NCBI GenBank assembly: GCA_016287565.1
Contig: JAEFAM010000003.1
Coordinates: 43,088-107,087, forward strand
Direction: 5' to 3'
From: Clostridia bacterium
GTDB taxonomy: Bacteria; Bacillota; Clostridia; UBA1212; UBA1255
Length of the DNA stretch: 64,000 bases
Shown: piece after piece, positions 9,256 to 19,058 of the stretch
Layout: every line of letters begins with the position of its first letter
Position numbering within the stretch: position 1 is the first letter of the stretch
The notes under the pieces: model-generated
The model's database searches: none
What the model saw: the letters and a program-made list of their open reading frames with translations, nothing else
What the model was told of the DNA's origin: nothing
Program-made: the position numbers and the translations under genes

Positions 9256-10479
9256 ATGAGAGAGAAGTATTACACGAACCGGCCAATCATAGGATCCGAG
9301 ATCATACTGACCATATACATCGCCCTGAAGCCCCTGTACGTCTTCAAATCCGGAAGCGTGCAGATCGCGGACCTTTTCCTGGTGCTCGGTTTCATATGGC
9401 TTTTCTGGAGATGCCGCGGCAGGATAGTCTTCCGGCCCCATACCGCCGGCTGGGCCAGAAGCCTCCTTATATTCACGATATATACTGCGTTTATCAACGG
9501 CATGTGGTTCGTGTACATGGCTCTGAAAAAGGGCACGATAAGCACGTCTTTCCTGTCCAGCATCCTGTTCTACGCGTTCAACTTCTTCGCCGTGATAGTG
9601 TGCGTGATGATCGTCAACGAATGCGGCGTTGAGAAGGCGATAGAGGGCGCTATGCACGGCTGCCTGATCGCCTCCCTGGTGATACTGCTGGGCATAATCC
9701 TCAGATCCAGCTCCCAGTTCCGCAACACCTCCTTCTTCAACAACCCCAACCAGCTGGGCTTCTTCGCCATCATTATGTTGACGTTCCTGTGCTTCTTCGC
9801 CAAGCGGGTCAACAAGTATGAGGCCCTGATCATACTGCTGATATCTTCCTACGCCCTGATGATGTCTCTTTCAAAAGCAGGCTTCATCAGCGCCGTGGCA
9901 ATGGGATTCTTCTTCTTTATCAGCCAGAAAGACAGGACGGTAAAGCAGATCATATTCAAAGGCGGAGCCATCCTTCTTCTGGGCGCCGTGGTCTATATGA
10001 TCCTGTACAGCGACGCCTCGTTCATTACGAACATATCGATCGTACGGTCCCTCAGGCGCCGCGTGCTCAACCTGATGAACGAAAACGATTCCTCGCTGAT
10101 GAACGGCCGCGCCTACGGCCGCGTGCTGGAGATGGGTATCAACGCTCTGTGGGGAATGGGAGAAGGCGCCTTCGGCCGCTTCTCGGTCATGAAAGGATAC
10201 GAGATCCACTCCACGTATATGAACATCATAGTTTCCTACGGGGCGATAGGCACCGCGCTCTCCGTGCTGGTCTTTATGAAGCCGCTCAGGAACAAAGGGT
10301 ACACTTTCCGGAACCTGTGCTGCATGAGCGGCACCATACTGTACTGCATCTCCCACAACGGCATCAGAAACACGCTCATATGGATATTGTTCTGCATCCT
10401 GATCTCCGTTAAAGACCGGCAGGCAAGGGCGGAGCTGCGCCTTGCCGAAACACAGACGAGCCTTGACCTTGCCGCGTGA
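9256..10479 (+). CDS. O-antigen ligase/polymerase-like (Wzy-type) membrane protein
   Basis: Polytopic; NNPNQLGFFAIIMLTFLCFFA and SLSKAGFISAV motifs; cluster context. Confidence 0.75.
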   Translation: MREKYYTNRPIIGSEIILTIYIALKPLYVFKSGSVQIADLFLVLGFIWLFWRCRGRIVFRPHTAGWARSLLIFTIYTAFINGMWFVYMALKKGTISTSFLSSILFYAFNFFAVIVCVMIVNECGVEKAIEGAMHGCLIASLVILLGIILRSSSQFRNTSFFNNPNQLGFFAIIMLTFLCFFAKRVNKYEALIILLISSYALMMSLSKAGFISAVAMGFFFFISQKDRTVKQIIFKGGAILLLGAVVYMILYSDASFITNISIVRSLRRRVLNLMNENDSSLMNGRAYGRVLEMGINALWGMGEGAFGRFSVMKGYEIHSTYMNIIVSYGAIGTALSVLVFMKPLRNKGYTFRNLCCMSGTILYCISHNGIRNTLIWILFCILISVKDRQARAELRLAETQTSLDLAA

Positions 10480-10488
10480 TCCTTAAAA

Positions 10489-11667
10489 ATGGACAGTTAC
10501 GTCGTTAAAACCGAATCAAATATAGTTTCCGCCGCCGGAAAGCCCGGGAGGAAAGAATGGGTGGATCTGCTTCGCGCCCTCGCCATGCTTTTCGTCATAT
10601 ACGGCCATCTGCTGGCAGGGTTTGGTCATACCGAATATTTCATCATTACGAGCCCTATAAAGATACCGCTCTTTTTCGCCGTTACCGGGTACGTTTTCAA
10701 CGGCCGCGGCGGCAACGTCAGGGAATTCTTCGTCAATCTTTTCAAAAAACTGGTGATACCCTTCCTGTTCTTCACCGCCGTCCTTATGCCGTTCAAGCTC
10801 CTGGCGGCGTACAAGGGATTGATCGACCATTCCGTAAAAGAGGTGCTGATCAGCTTCGTGACGGGCAACGAACTCTGGTATCTGCCCTGCTGCATCATTG
10901 CCGAGATACTGTTCTTCTTCGTCCTTAAACTGTTCAAAAAAGAGCCGGCCGTCGTGTGCGCCTGCGTAGGCCTTGCCGCGCTGAGCTTCCTGCTTTGCCG
11001 TGTGGAGCAGCTGGATCTTTTTAACTTCAACACCGCTTTTACGGCCCAGCTTTTCATTCTCGTGGGTTACCTCTTCAGGTGTCACGAGGAACTGTTCCGG
11101 AAATTAAGGGCGATAGTCATTCCCGCGGGAATCGCGCTGTACGCCGGGCTCTGCGTGCTCAGCTTTTTAGTATTTCCCGGGAAAAGCATTGACGTCCATA
11201 ATAATTACTACTACAACCTGCCTCTGAACCTGGGAATGACGGTGATCGGCCTGTTCGCGCTTTTTGCCCTGGCGTCGCTTATCCGGGTGAAGATACTGCC
11301 GTTGTCCTTCGTGGGACGCAACACGCTGGTTTACTACACGGTGCACGAATACGCGGTAGGAGGCATCGGACTGGCGTTGACACTGCTTCATATAAAGGAC
11401 AGCGGCTCTTATTTGTTCGAACTGGTCATACTTTTGATCACCTGCGGCCTGTGCGCGCTGGCGGCGCTGTTCATAAACAGATTTTTGCCCTTCGCTGTGG
11501 GCAAAAAATACAAAAAGAAGGAGAGCGCTCCTCCCGCCGCCGATGCCCTTCCGGAGGAAAGCGCTCCGGCCGATAAGGACGGCGATACCGCAGGACCGGA
11601 TCGGGCGGACCAGTCAATAAACGTTGAAAGAAAGCAGAACGATGGGACAGAAAGATCAGATAACTAA
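10489..11667 (+). CDS. Acyltransferase family 3 membrane protein
   Basis: WVDLLRALAMLFVIYGHLLAG and FFAVTGYVFNGR typical of acyltransferase 3 proteins. Confidence 0.85.
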   Translation: MDSYVVKTESNIVSAAGKPGRKEWVDLLRALAMLFVIYGHLLAGFGHTEYFIITSPIKIPLFFAVTGYVFNGRGGNVREFFVNLFKKLVIPFLFFTAVLMPFKLLAAYKGLIDHSVKEVLISFVTGNELWYLPCCIIAEILFFFVLKLFKKEPAVVCACVGLAALSFLLCRVEQLDLFNFNTAFTAQLFILVGYLFRCHEELFRKLRAIVIPAGIALYAGLCVLSFLVFPGKSIDVHNNYYYNLPLNLGMTVIGLFALFALASLIRVKILPLSFVGRNTLVYYTVHEYAVGGIGLALTLLHIKDSGSYLFELVILLITCGLCALAALFINRFLPFAVGKKYKKKESAPPAADALPEESAPADKDGDTAGPDRADQSINVERKQNDGTERSDN

Positions 11668-12928
11668 GACAGACCAGAACGGTCAGATAAATAAGGCCGG
11701 CAGCAGGCCGAAGACGAGCTTTAAAGACCGGCTGAAGGCCGCGGCTTCGAAGAACAGGTTTCTTTCAGGCCTCTGGTACACAGGAAGAAGAAGGCACAAT
11801 TCGAGAGGACTGCGCCGCTTCGGCAAACTGCCCGTCGAGCCCGGGACCGTGCTCTTCAACAATTTCTACGGCCGCGGATACGCCTGCAATCCCCGGGTCA
11901 TAGCCGAAAGGCTTCATCAGCTCGCTCCTGAGGCGAAACTGCGCTGGATCTGCAAGTCTGACGCCGATGCCGCCACTCTGCCCGGTTTCATCGAGCCCGT
12001 GTCTTTCGGCGGCAGCGATTATTACAAGGCGCTTTCGACCTCCTCCGTTTGGGTGTTCAACGAACTGCTCCACGACGGATTGGAAAAACGCAAAGACCAG
12101 TTCTACGTGCAGACCTACCACGGCGAGCGCGGGTTCAAAAAAGTCGGATACGACGCCATGGACAATGAAGCGTACAAGAAAAAGACCGCCAAGCGCCAGA
12201 TCTGCGAAGAGGGCAACTGCGACCTGTTCCTGGCAGGGTCCCAGTACGCCGTCCGGTTCATACGCAGCGCCTTCAGGTATACCGGAGAGATATTGACCGA
12301 CGGCACGCCCAGGGACGACTGCCTGTTCGATCCGGATCCGGCCAGGGTCGCGGAAGTGCGCGGTAAGCTGGGCCTTGAAGAGGGCGTTAAAGTGCTGATG
12401 TACGCGCCGACTTTCCGGGACACCGCCACGGTGGAAGGCCAGGTGGGCAGCGACATTGACCTGAACGACGTGCTCCGCGTTCTGGGGGAGAAGACCGGAG
12501 AGAAATGGGTCTGCCTGATGAGAGCCCACGGAGGCAGGGCGTTGACCCTCACTTCCGCCGCAGAAACCACCGGATTTATCGACGTGACACGTTACCCCGA
12601 TATGGCCGATCTGCTGCTGGTGACTGATTTGCTGATAACCGACTATTCATCCGCCGGAGGAGATTTCGCCATCACGGGAAGACCCGTGCTTCTGTACCAG
12701 GACGACATAGAGAATTACACGAACAAAGACAGAAGCATGTATTTCAAGATGGAGGATTCTCCGTACTGGGTGGCCCATAACAGGGAAGAGGCAGTGGAAC
12801 TTATCAACGGGATCACGCCTGAAGCGGCCAGGGAAAACGACGAGGCCATTTTGAAGTTCTACGAGACCACCGAAACGGGCCATGCCACGGAATCGGTGTG
12901 CCGCAGAATAATGGATTTCTGGGGCTGA
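11642..12928 (+). CDS. CDP-glycerol glycerophosphotransferase family protein (TagF-like)
   Basis: YVQTYHGERGFKKVG, LMYAPTFRDTA, LLITDYSSAGGDFAITGRPVLLYQDD; ATG 11642 chosen, TTG 11624 possible. Confidence 0.88.
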   Translation: MGQKDQITKTDQNGQINKAGSRPKTSFKDRLKAAASKNRFLSGLWYTGRRRHNSRGLRRFGKLPVEPGTVLFNNFYGRGYACNPRVIAERLHQLAPEAKLRWICKSDADAATLPGFIEPVSFGGSDYYKALSTSSVWVFNELLHDGLEKRKDQFYVQTYHGERGFKKVGYDAMDNEAYKKKTAKRQICEEGNCDLFLAGSQYAVRFIRSAFRYTGEILTDGTPRDDCLFDPDPARVAEVRGKLGLEEGVKVLMYAPTFRDTATVEGQVGSDIDLNDVLRVLGEKTGEKWVCLMRAHGGRALTLTSAAETTGFIDVTRYPDMADLLLVTDLLITDYSSAGGDFAITGRPVLLYQDDIENYTNKDRSMYFKMEDSPYWVAHNREEAVELINGITPEAARENDEAILKFYETTETGHATESVCRRIMDFWG

Positions 12929-12980
12929 GTCAATGCCGCCGCTGCCGGAATACGGATACGCGGCGTGATACAAAGGAGAC

Positions 12981-13883
12981 GTGGAATTTATTTTGAAAGT
13001 CAGTGAAGAATTTTTAAAAGAAGAAGTCAGATGCGACTATACCGTGACCACCGAATTTAAAAAGCTCTGGGCGGTACAGATGGACATTCTGGAGCGCTTT
13101 GCCCAGGTCTGCGAGAAGCACGGACTCAGATATTTCGCCGCGGGCGGAACTCTGCTGGGCGCCATACGCCATAAAGGGTACATTCCCTGGGACGACGACA
13201 TCGACGTCCAGATGCTGGAAGAAGATTATTACAAATTGTGCGAGATAGCTCCCGAGGAATTCCAGGAGCCTTTCTTTTTCCAGAGCTGGCAGACAGAAAA
13301 AGACGCCAGGCCTTATTTCTCCCGGCTGCGCAGATCCGACACGAAGGCCTGCACCAGGGAAGAGATGGAGATCGACCCGGACCGCAACAAGGGAGTCTTT
13401 ATAGACATCTTCGCCATGTCGGGCGTTCCGGACAACCGGCTGGCATACGGCTTCAAGATGTTCCGGCTGAAGTTTTTAAGGCAGATCATCAACGGCAACA
13501 AATTTGACCGCCTGATGAAGCGCGCTTCCGGAAAGCAGAAGCTCAAATACCGGCTGGATCCCCGAAGGATCACATGGTCCGTGCTGAAACATTTCGTCTC
13601 GTTCAGGAAATTGTCCGACCACTACGTGAAGGTCTCGAGAGGGAAGCCGAAAAACACGCTCGTTGCCGCCTCCGCCTTCCGGCCCGGCGACAAGAAGCTC
13701 ACCTGGAAGCGGGAAGATTATGCGGAGTGCATCGACCTGCCCTTCGAATATACCACTATAAAGGGCCCGGGCAATTACGATTCCGTTCTCAGGCAGCAGT
13801 ACGGAGACTATATGACTCCCAAGAAAGGCGGAGCATATCATTCCGATCTCATTTTTAATACAGACGGCGTTTTTGAAAAATAG
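12981..13883 (+). CDS. LicD family phosphotransferase/nucleotidyltransferase
   Basis: HGLRYFAAGGTLLGAIRHKGYIPWDDDIDVQM is the LicD signature; GTG start (TTG at 12993 possible). Confidence 0.9.
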   Translation: MEFILKVSEEFLKEEVRCDYTVTTEFKKLWAVQMDILERFAQVCEKHGLRYFAAGGTLLGAIRHKGYIPWDDDIDVQMLEEDYYKLCEIAPEEFQEPFFFQSWQTEKDARPYFSRLRRSDTKACTREEMEIDPDRNKGVFIDIFAMSGVPDNRLAYGFKMFRLKFLRQIINGNKFDRLMKRASGKQKLKYRLDPRRITWSVLKHFVSFRKLSDHYVKVSRGKPKNTLVAASAFRPGDKKLTWKREDYAECIDLPFEYTTIKGPGNYDSVLRQQYGDYMTPKKGGAYHSDLIFNTDGVFEK

Positions 13884-13898
13884 AAAGGCGGCACAGTT

Positions 13899-14741
13899 AT
13901 GGCAGAAAAAATCAAAAAGAAACGTTACGTAAAAGATAAGCGCGCGCTGGACAACATGGATCATTCTCTTGAGGAGATCCACGCTCTGCTCCTGGAAAAA
14001 GCGAAAGAATTTCACCGGGTATGCACCGAGAACGGCATCGAGTACAGCGTGCTGGGCGGATCGGCTCTCGGCGCGGTGCGTCACCACGGATTCATCCCCT
14101 GGGACGACGACTACGACGTGATCATGACACGTGACAATTACAACAAGCTCCTGGAAAACCGGGACAAGTTCAAGGGCTTTTATCTGGAGCGCTACACATA
14201 TATTTACCACCTCTTAAAAGAAAATATGGTGCGCGATTTCGCGGGCTTCGACATCTTCGTATTCGACAAGGTCCCCTCGGACAAAAATAAAGAGAAGAAA
14301 AAGATGTTCCGGATCAAGACGCTCCAGGGCATGTTCCATCACAAGCTGCACCTTAAGAGATATAAGTCCTTCGGCGACAAGGTCAAAGTCTTCGGCACCT
14401 TCTGCCTCGGCAAGATCCTGCCCACCGGCTTCAAGATGAAGCGGTACGACAAGGTCTCGGTCATAGGCAACGACGATCCTGACGCCCGTTACGTCAGTTT
14501 CACCAACGGCCTCTACCGCGACCTGGGCAGAAGATACGACGTCCATATTCTGGACGAAGTCATGAACGTTCCTTTCGAAGACACTGAAGTCAGTATCATG
14601 AAGCGGTACGACGAGTATCTGACGGAATATTACGGAGACTATATGACGCCTCCCTCCGAAGAGGAGATCGCCCAGAGGACGTTCAAGGTCGCTGTCAACA
14701 ACAAGGTCACCACTATCAAGGGCACCACCCACAATTGGTGA
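13899..14741 (+). CDS. LicD family protein (second copy)
   Basis: NGIEYSVLGGSALGAVRHHGFIPWDDDYDVIM. Confidence 0.9.
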   Translation: MAEKIKKKRYVKDKRALDNMDHSLEEIHALLLEKAKEFHRVCTENGIEYSVLGGSALGAVRHHGFIPWDDDYDVIMTRDNYNKLLENRDKFKGFYLERYTYIYHLLKENMVRDFAGFDIFVFDKVPSDKNKEKKKMFRIKTLQGMFHHKLHLKRYKSFGDKVKVFGTFCLGKILPTGFKMKRYDKVSVIGNDDPDARYVSFTNGLYRDLGRRYDVHILDEVMNVPFEDTEVSIMKRYDEYLTEYYGDYMTPPSEEEIAQRTFKVAVNNKVTTIKGTTHNW

Positions 14742-14751
14742 TTATTTTAAA

Positions 14752-14777
14752 AAAATCAACAAACAGGCGTTGATTTT
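14752..14777 (+). terminator. Hairpin after the second licD gene; terminator-like and overlapping the next promoter
   Basis: aaaatcaac-aaacaggc-gttgatttt. Confidence 0.5.
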
Positions 14778-14798
14778 GCTTTTGCAGAGTTGTATAAT
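14770..14798 (+). promoter_or_regulatory. Sigma-A-like promoter for the MIP channel operon
   Basis: TTGATT-N17-TATAAT, -35 inside an inverted repeat. Confidence 0.7.
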
Positions 14799-14863
14799 CT
14801 CCTTGCAATGTTGATTTTTAGCGTTCACAGTTCGCAAACGGTCAACATAAGAAAGGAGAAATC

Positions 14864-15676
14864 ATGTTAAAGGAAAATTGGAAAGGAATACTGGGTGAAT
14901 TCCTGGGTTCCGCTTTTATCAGTTTCTGGGGTCTGGGATTCGTTGTCCCCTTTGCGGTGACGGGATATCTCACCAATATGTATGAATTTGCCGTATGGTT
15001 CGGCATCGCTTTCGCCATCACAGTCGTCGCTTTCGCGCCTATTTCCGGTGTTCACGTTAACCCCGGCGTTTCGATGGCATGGGCCACCTTCGGCGGATTT
15101 AAATGGAAACTTGTGCCTTTCTATATTGTTGCGCAGATCCTCGGCTGGGGCGCAGGTATCGTTCCTATCTACCTGATCTACGGCAACCGTATGGACGAAT
15201 GGGCTCAGGCAACGGGCGGCAATCCGGCCACTCTGTTCTACTGCTCTTCTCCCACGGGCCACGTTCTCTCCGGTGCCTTCCTTGAAGTTGCCATGACGAT
15301 GATGCTTACCTTCGCCATTTTCGTACTTCTCGACAAGCGCATTCCCAACAAACCCTCGCCTGCTCTGTTCCCCATTGCCATCGGCGCTATCATTTCTCTT
15401 GATATCGCCTTCGGCGGCGGATATTCCGGAGCCTGCATCAACACGGCCCGCGACCTCGGTCCCCGTATCGTCGGCTACATCTACGGTTCTATCAAAGGAT
15501 ACGACGTCTCCACGATCTTCGGCGACGGTCAGTGGCTCATGTACATCATTGCTCCCTGCGTAGGCGCTCTGCTTGGCGGCGTGCTCCACTACTTCGTCAT
15601 CATCAAACTTCTGCCCAAGAAGAAAGAAGAGGCCGCTGAGGCTGAAGTTAAGGCAGAGGCTGCTGAAGAAGAGTAA
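14864..15676 (+). CDS. MIP family channel (aquaporin/glycerol facilitator-like)
   Basis: About six TM segments; NPA-type loops GVHVNPGVSMAWATFGGF and GGGYSGACINTARDLGPR; strong RBS AAAGGAG. Confidence 0.85.
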   Translation: MLKENWKGILGEFLGSAFISFWGLGFVVPFAVTGYLTNMYEFAVWFGIAFAITVVAFAPISGVHVNPGVSMAWATFGGFKWKLVPFYIVAQILGWGAGIVPIYLIYGNRMDEWAQATGGNPATLFYCSSPTGHVLSGAFLEVAMTMMLTFAIFVLLDKRIPNKPSPALFPIAIGAIISLDIAFGGGYSGACINTARDLGPRIVGYIYGSIKGYDVSTIFGDGQWLMYIIAPCVGALLGGVLHYFVIIKLLPKKKEEAAEAEVKAEAAEEE

Positions 15677-15702
15677 GAGCTCATCTCGGAAAGGAAAGAA
15701 GT

Positions 15703-16425
15703 ATGGTTGTTGGCATTTTACTGGCAGGCGGAGTAGGACAGCGCATGGGCGCTTCCGTACCGAAGCAGTTCCTTGAAGTTAACGGCAGGCCGATCATTTA
15801 TTACCCGCTGGACGTGATGGAGAAACACCCCATGATCGACGCGGTAGAGATCGTGTGCGTCGAGAGCTTTATCGACAATATGTGGGAGATCGTTAAGCGC
15901 TACGGTTTCAAAAAGGTACGCTGGATCACCCCCGGCGGCGCCAGCTGCCAGGAATCCACCTGGAACGGCCTCAAGAATCTCAAGGGCAAGATCGCGGATG
16001 ACGACATCATCCTGATCCATATGTCCTCTTATCCTCTGGCCAGCGCCGAGATCATGACCGGCTGCATCGAATCCGCCATCGAAAACGGCAACGGCTGTAC
16101 TTCCAGACCTATCCTTTATTCCGTATACTTCACCTCCGACCGCAAGACCACCACGGAGCAGATCGACAGGGACAAACTTATGCTCTGCACCGTGCCCTAC
16201 GCTTTCAGGTTCGGCGAATGCTCCGAGCTGTACGACAGGGCTTTCGCGGAGGGCAAGGGCGTAAAGGGCAACGTCTTTACCAACACGCTTTACTGCGATT
16301 ACGGCAAGACCATCTACTTTACGAAGGATTCTGAAACGAATATGAAGGTGACCACACCGGAAGACATACGCCTGATGGAGACCTTTATGAAGGTCATCGA
16401 AGAAAAAGGCGAAGTCAAATTTTGA
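15703..16425 (+). CDS. IspD/TarI-like cytidylyltransferase
   Basis: ILLAGGVGQRMGASVPKQFLEVNGRPIIYYPLDVM with intact Arg and Lys of the CTP-binding motif. Confidence 0.87.
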   Translation: MVVGILLAGGVGQRMGASVPKQFLEVNGRPIIYYPLDVMEKHPMIDAVEIVCVESFIDNMWEIVKRYGFKKVRWITPGGASCQESTWNGLKNLKGKIADDDIILIHMSSYPLASAEIMTGCIESAIENGNGCTSRPILYSVYFTSDRKTTTEQIDRDKLMLCTVPYAFRFGECSELYDRAFAEGKGVKGNVFTNTLYCDYGKTIYFTKDSETNMKVTTPEDIRLMETFMKVIEEKGEVKF

Positions 16426-16438
16426 AAGGAAAAAGAAA

Positions 16439-17959
16439 ATGGCAAAATATTTAATTGGTATCGATGAAGGTACGACAGGCACCAAGGTCTGTATATTTGA
16501 CACGGAAGGCCATCTTGTGGCATCCGCTTACGAAGAGTACCCCTCTTACTATCCGAGACCCGGATACGTGGAGCAGGACGTGGCCCAGATCACCGACGCG
16601 TTTTTCAGAGTCTGCCACAAGGCCGTCGACAAGGCCAACGTGGATCCTAAAGACATTCTGGCAGTCAGCCTTTCTTCTCAGGGCGCCGCTATGGTGCTGC
16701 TGGACGAGAACGGCAACGTTGTCCGCAACCGCATGATCGGCTGGCAGGACCTGCGCAATATCGAAGTCCATGACGAGATCCGCGCCAGGATCTCCGACGA
16801 AGAGCATTACGCTATCGAAGGTTCCTGCATCGGCGGCTTCAACACCGGCGTGCTCGTATGGCTTCAGAAGAACGAGCCCGAGACCTGGAAAAAGGTCCGC
16901 CGCGTGTGCACTAACCAGGACTATTTCCTTCACCTCCTCGGAGCGGAAGGATATCCCTGCGACATCGCTTCCACGCACCGCATCTCCATGCTGGACGTGA
17001 ACAAGAGCGAGTGGAGCGAAAGACTCAGGAAAGTTTACGGCTGCGAGAACGTGGAGCTTCCCGAAGTCGTTACCGAGCCCGGTAAAGTAGTAGGCGAGAT
17101 CAATGCCGAGATCGCCGAGAAGACCGGATTCCCCGTGGGCTGCAAGATCTGCGTCGGCGCTCAGGACGTCAACTGCTCCTCCTACGGCGTAGGCGGAACC
17201 ACCGACGACGTTGCCACCATGGTAGTCGGCACCTTCGGCGGAAGCTACGTTGTCGTAGAGAAGCCCGTACGCGATCCCAACCGCACGATCCTCGTCAAAG
17301 GCAATCAGGGCATGGGCAACTGGCAGCTCGAGGCTTTCTCTCACACCGCCGCCTCCGCTTTCCGCTGGTTCAGAGACAAGCTCTGCCCGCTGGAAGTCGC
17401 CACCTCTAAACTTATGGGCGTAGATCCGTACAGCCTTATGACCGAGATCGCCGAGAAGTCCGTTCCCGGATCCAACGGCGTTACCGCTCTTACCTGCCTG
17501 CAGGGATCTCACGGCCGCAAGGTCAACGAGGCCACCAGAGGAACCTTCCTCGGCATCACCCTCGGAACCGAAAAAGCCGATCTGGCTCATGCCGTCCTTG
17601 AAGGTATCTGCTACGAGATGTACGACATTCTGCTTATGCAGGAAGCTTTCGGCAAACCGGTCCGCGCGGTCCGTCTTTCCGGCGGCGTGACCAAGAGCCC
17701 CATGTGGTGCCAGATGTTTGCAGACATCATGAACCGCACCATCGAGCTCTGCGAGAGCCCTGAAGCAGGCGCCCTCGGAGCCGCCATGTATGCCGGCGTA
17801 GGCATCGGCGTGTTCAAGGACTGCATCGACGCAGCCGACAAGTGCATCCGCGTCAAGGAAGCATACGTTCCTAATCCCGAGAACGTTGCTGCTTACAAGA
17901 AAGCCTTCGAGCGCTGGAACGACGCGTTCGACGCTCTCAACGGCACTTTCTACAAATAA
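16439..17959 (+). CDS. FGGY-family carbohydrate/polyol kinase
   Basis: YLIGIDEGTTGTKVCIFD, GAQDVNCSSYGVGG, RLSGGVTKSPMWCQMFADIM, ESPEAGALGAAMYAGVG. Confidence 0.92.
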   Translation: MAKYLIGIDEGTTGTKVCIFDTEGHLVASAYEEYPSYYPRPGYVEQDVAQITDAFFRVCHKAVDKANVDPKDILAVSLSSQGAAMVLLDENGNVVRNRMIGWQDLRNIEVHDEIRARISDEEHYAIEGSCIGGFNTGVLVWLQKNEPETWKKVRRVCTNQDYFLHLLGAEGYPCDIASTHRISMLDVNKSEWSERLRKVYGCENVELPEVVTEPGKVVGEINAEIAEKTGFPVGCKICVGAQDVNCSSYGVGGTTDDVATMVVGTFGGSYVVVEKPVRDPNRTILVKGNQGMGNWQLEAFSHTAASAFRWFRDKLCPLEVATSKLMGVDPYSLMTEIAEKSVPGSNGVTALTCLQGSHGRKVNEATRGTFLGITLGTEKADLAHAVLEGICYEMYDILLMQEAFGKPVRAVRLSGGVTKSPMWCQMFADIMNRTIELCESPEAGALGAAMYAGVGIGVFKDCIDAADKCIRVKEAYVPNPENVAAYKKAFERWNDAFDALNGTFYK

Positions 17960-17985
17960 TAACCGGGTCAACGGTATCTGCATCG

Positions 17986-18012
17986 AAAGGCGGCATTCAT
18001 ATTGCCGCCTTT
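17986..18012 (+). terminator. Hairpin after the FGGY kinase gene (terminator/attenuator candidate)
   Basis: aaaggcggca-ttcatat-tgccgccttt, short T-run. Confidence 0.55.
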
Positions 18013-18091
18013 TAGTGCAATACCTGAAGAACGATATTGCCGCTTCCTGAAGCGGGAAACGGCCAAAAAACTGATAAAGGAGGTAAGGGAC

Positions 18092-19054
18092 GTGGGTATT
18101 GCCGACAATATCAAAAGACGCAGACTTGAACTTAATATTTCACAGCAGGAACTGGCAGACGCCATGGGGTACAGGTCGCGTTCCACCATTGCCAAGATAG
18201 AAGCCGGAGAGAACGAAGTCCCTGCTTCCAAACTGGTGAAACTGGCAAGGGTGCTGGACACCACCGTCGACTTTCTGCGCACGGGCGTCAACGGAGAAGA
18301 CAGCTACCGGTCCGATCCTTCCGGACTGCCTATGCAGAACAAGACCGCGGTCATAATACTGGCCGGCGGAAAATCCACCCGGAATATGCAGAACATCCCC
18401 AACCAGTTCATTAACGTTCTGGGGAAGCCCGTGATCGTTTACTGCATGGAGGCTTACCAGCGCCATCCCGCCGTTGACGATATATACGTGGTGTGCTTAA
18501 AAGACTGGGAAAGCATCCTGGAAGCATATTCCAAACAGTACAATATCGACAAACTCAGAGGCGTTATCACAGCCGGAGAGACCGGCATCCTGTCCGTAAG
18601 GAAGGGCATCGAGGCGATACAGGACAAGTACGACGGCAACGACGTGGTGATCTTCCAGGAGTCCACCAGGCCGCTCGTCACGGAGGAAATGATATCCAAA
18701 CTGCTGGGCGCCTGCATCAGAAACGGCAGCGCGGTGACCTGCGAGCCTATGAAGGACAACATACAGTTCAGGCTCAGCAGCGACGAGCCGGAGCTCAGCA
18801 GGCACAGCGAATATCTTAACCGGTACCGGGTGGTAACGGTGGAATCGCCCGAAGCCTACCGCTTTTCCACGGTAAAGGAAGTTTTCGAAACGGCAGACAG
18901 GAAAGGGCACAGATTCGACGAGACCTGTTTTGCCATGCTTATGAACGATCTGGGGTTCGAACTTCGCTTCTACGAAGGGAACCATTACAATATAAAAGTC
19001 ATACGCCAGGAAGATATAGCTATCCTGAGCGCTCTTATAAAGAACAGGATGTAA
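18092..19054 (+). CDS. XRE-type HTH domain fused to a degenerate IspD-like cytidylyltransferase domain
   Basis: NIKRRRLELNISQQELADAMGYRSRSTIAKIEAGENEVPASKLVKLARVLDTTVDFL followed by VIILAGGKSTRNMQNIPNQFINVLGKPVIVYCMEAY; GTG 18092 preceded by AAAGGAGG. Confidence 0.85.
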   Translation: MGIADNIKRRRLELNISQQELADAMGYRSRSTIAKIEAGENEVPASKLVKLARVLDTTVDFLRTGVNGEDSYRSDPSGLPMQNKTAVIILAGGKSTRNMQNIPNQFINVLGKPVIVYCMEAYQRHPAVDDIYVVCLKDWESILEAYSKQYNIDKLRGVITAGETGILSVRKGIEAIQDKYDGNDVVIFQESTRPLVTEEMISKLLGACIRNGSAVTCEPMKDNIQFRLSSDEPELSRHSEYLNRYRVVTVESPEAYRFSTVKEVFETADRKGHRFDETCFAMLMNDLGFELRFYEGNHYNIKVIRQEDIAILSALIKNRM

Positions 19055-19058
19055 TCCG

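Noticed and set aside
16451-17983. 510 aa minus-strand ORF antisense to the FGGY kinase
   Set aside because: Shadow ORF in a GC-biased gene; no family motifs.
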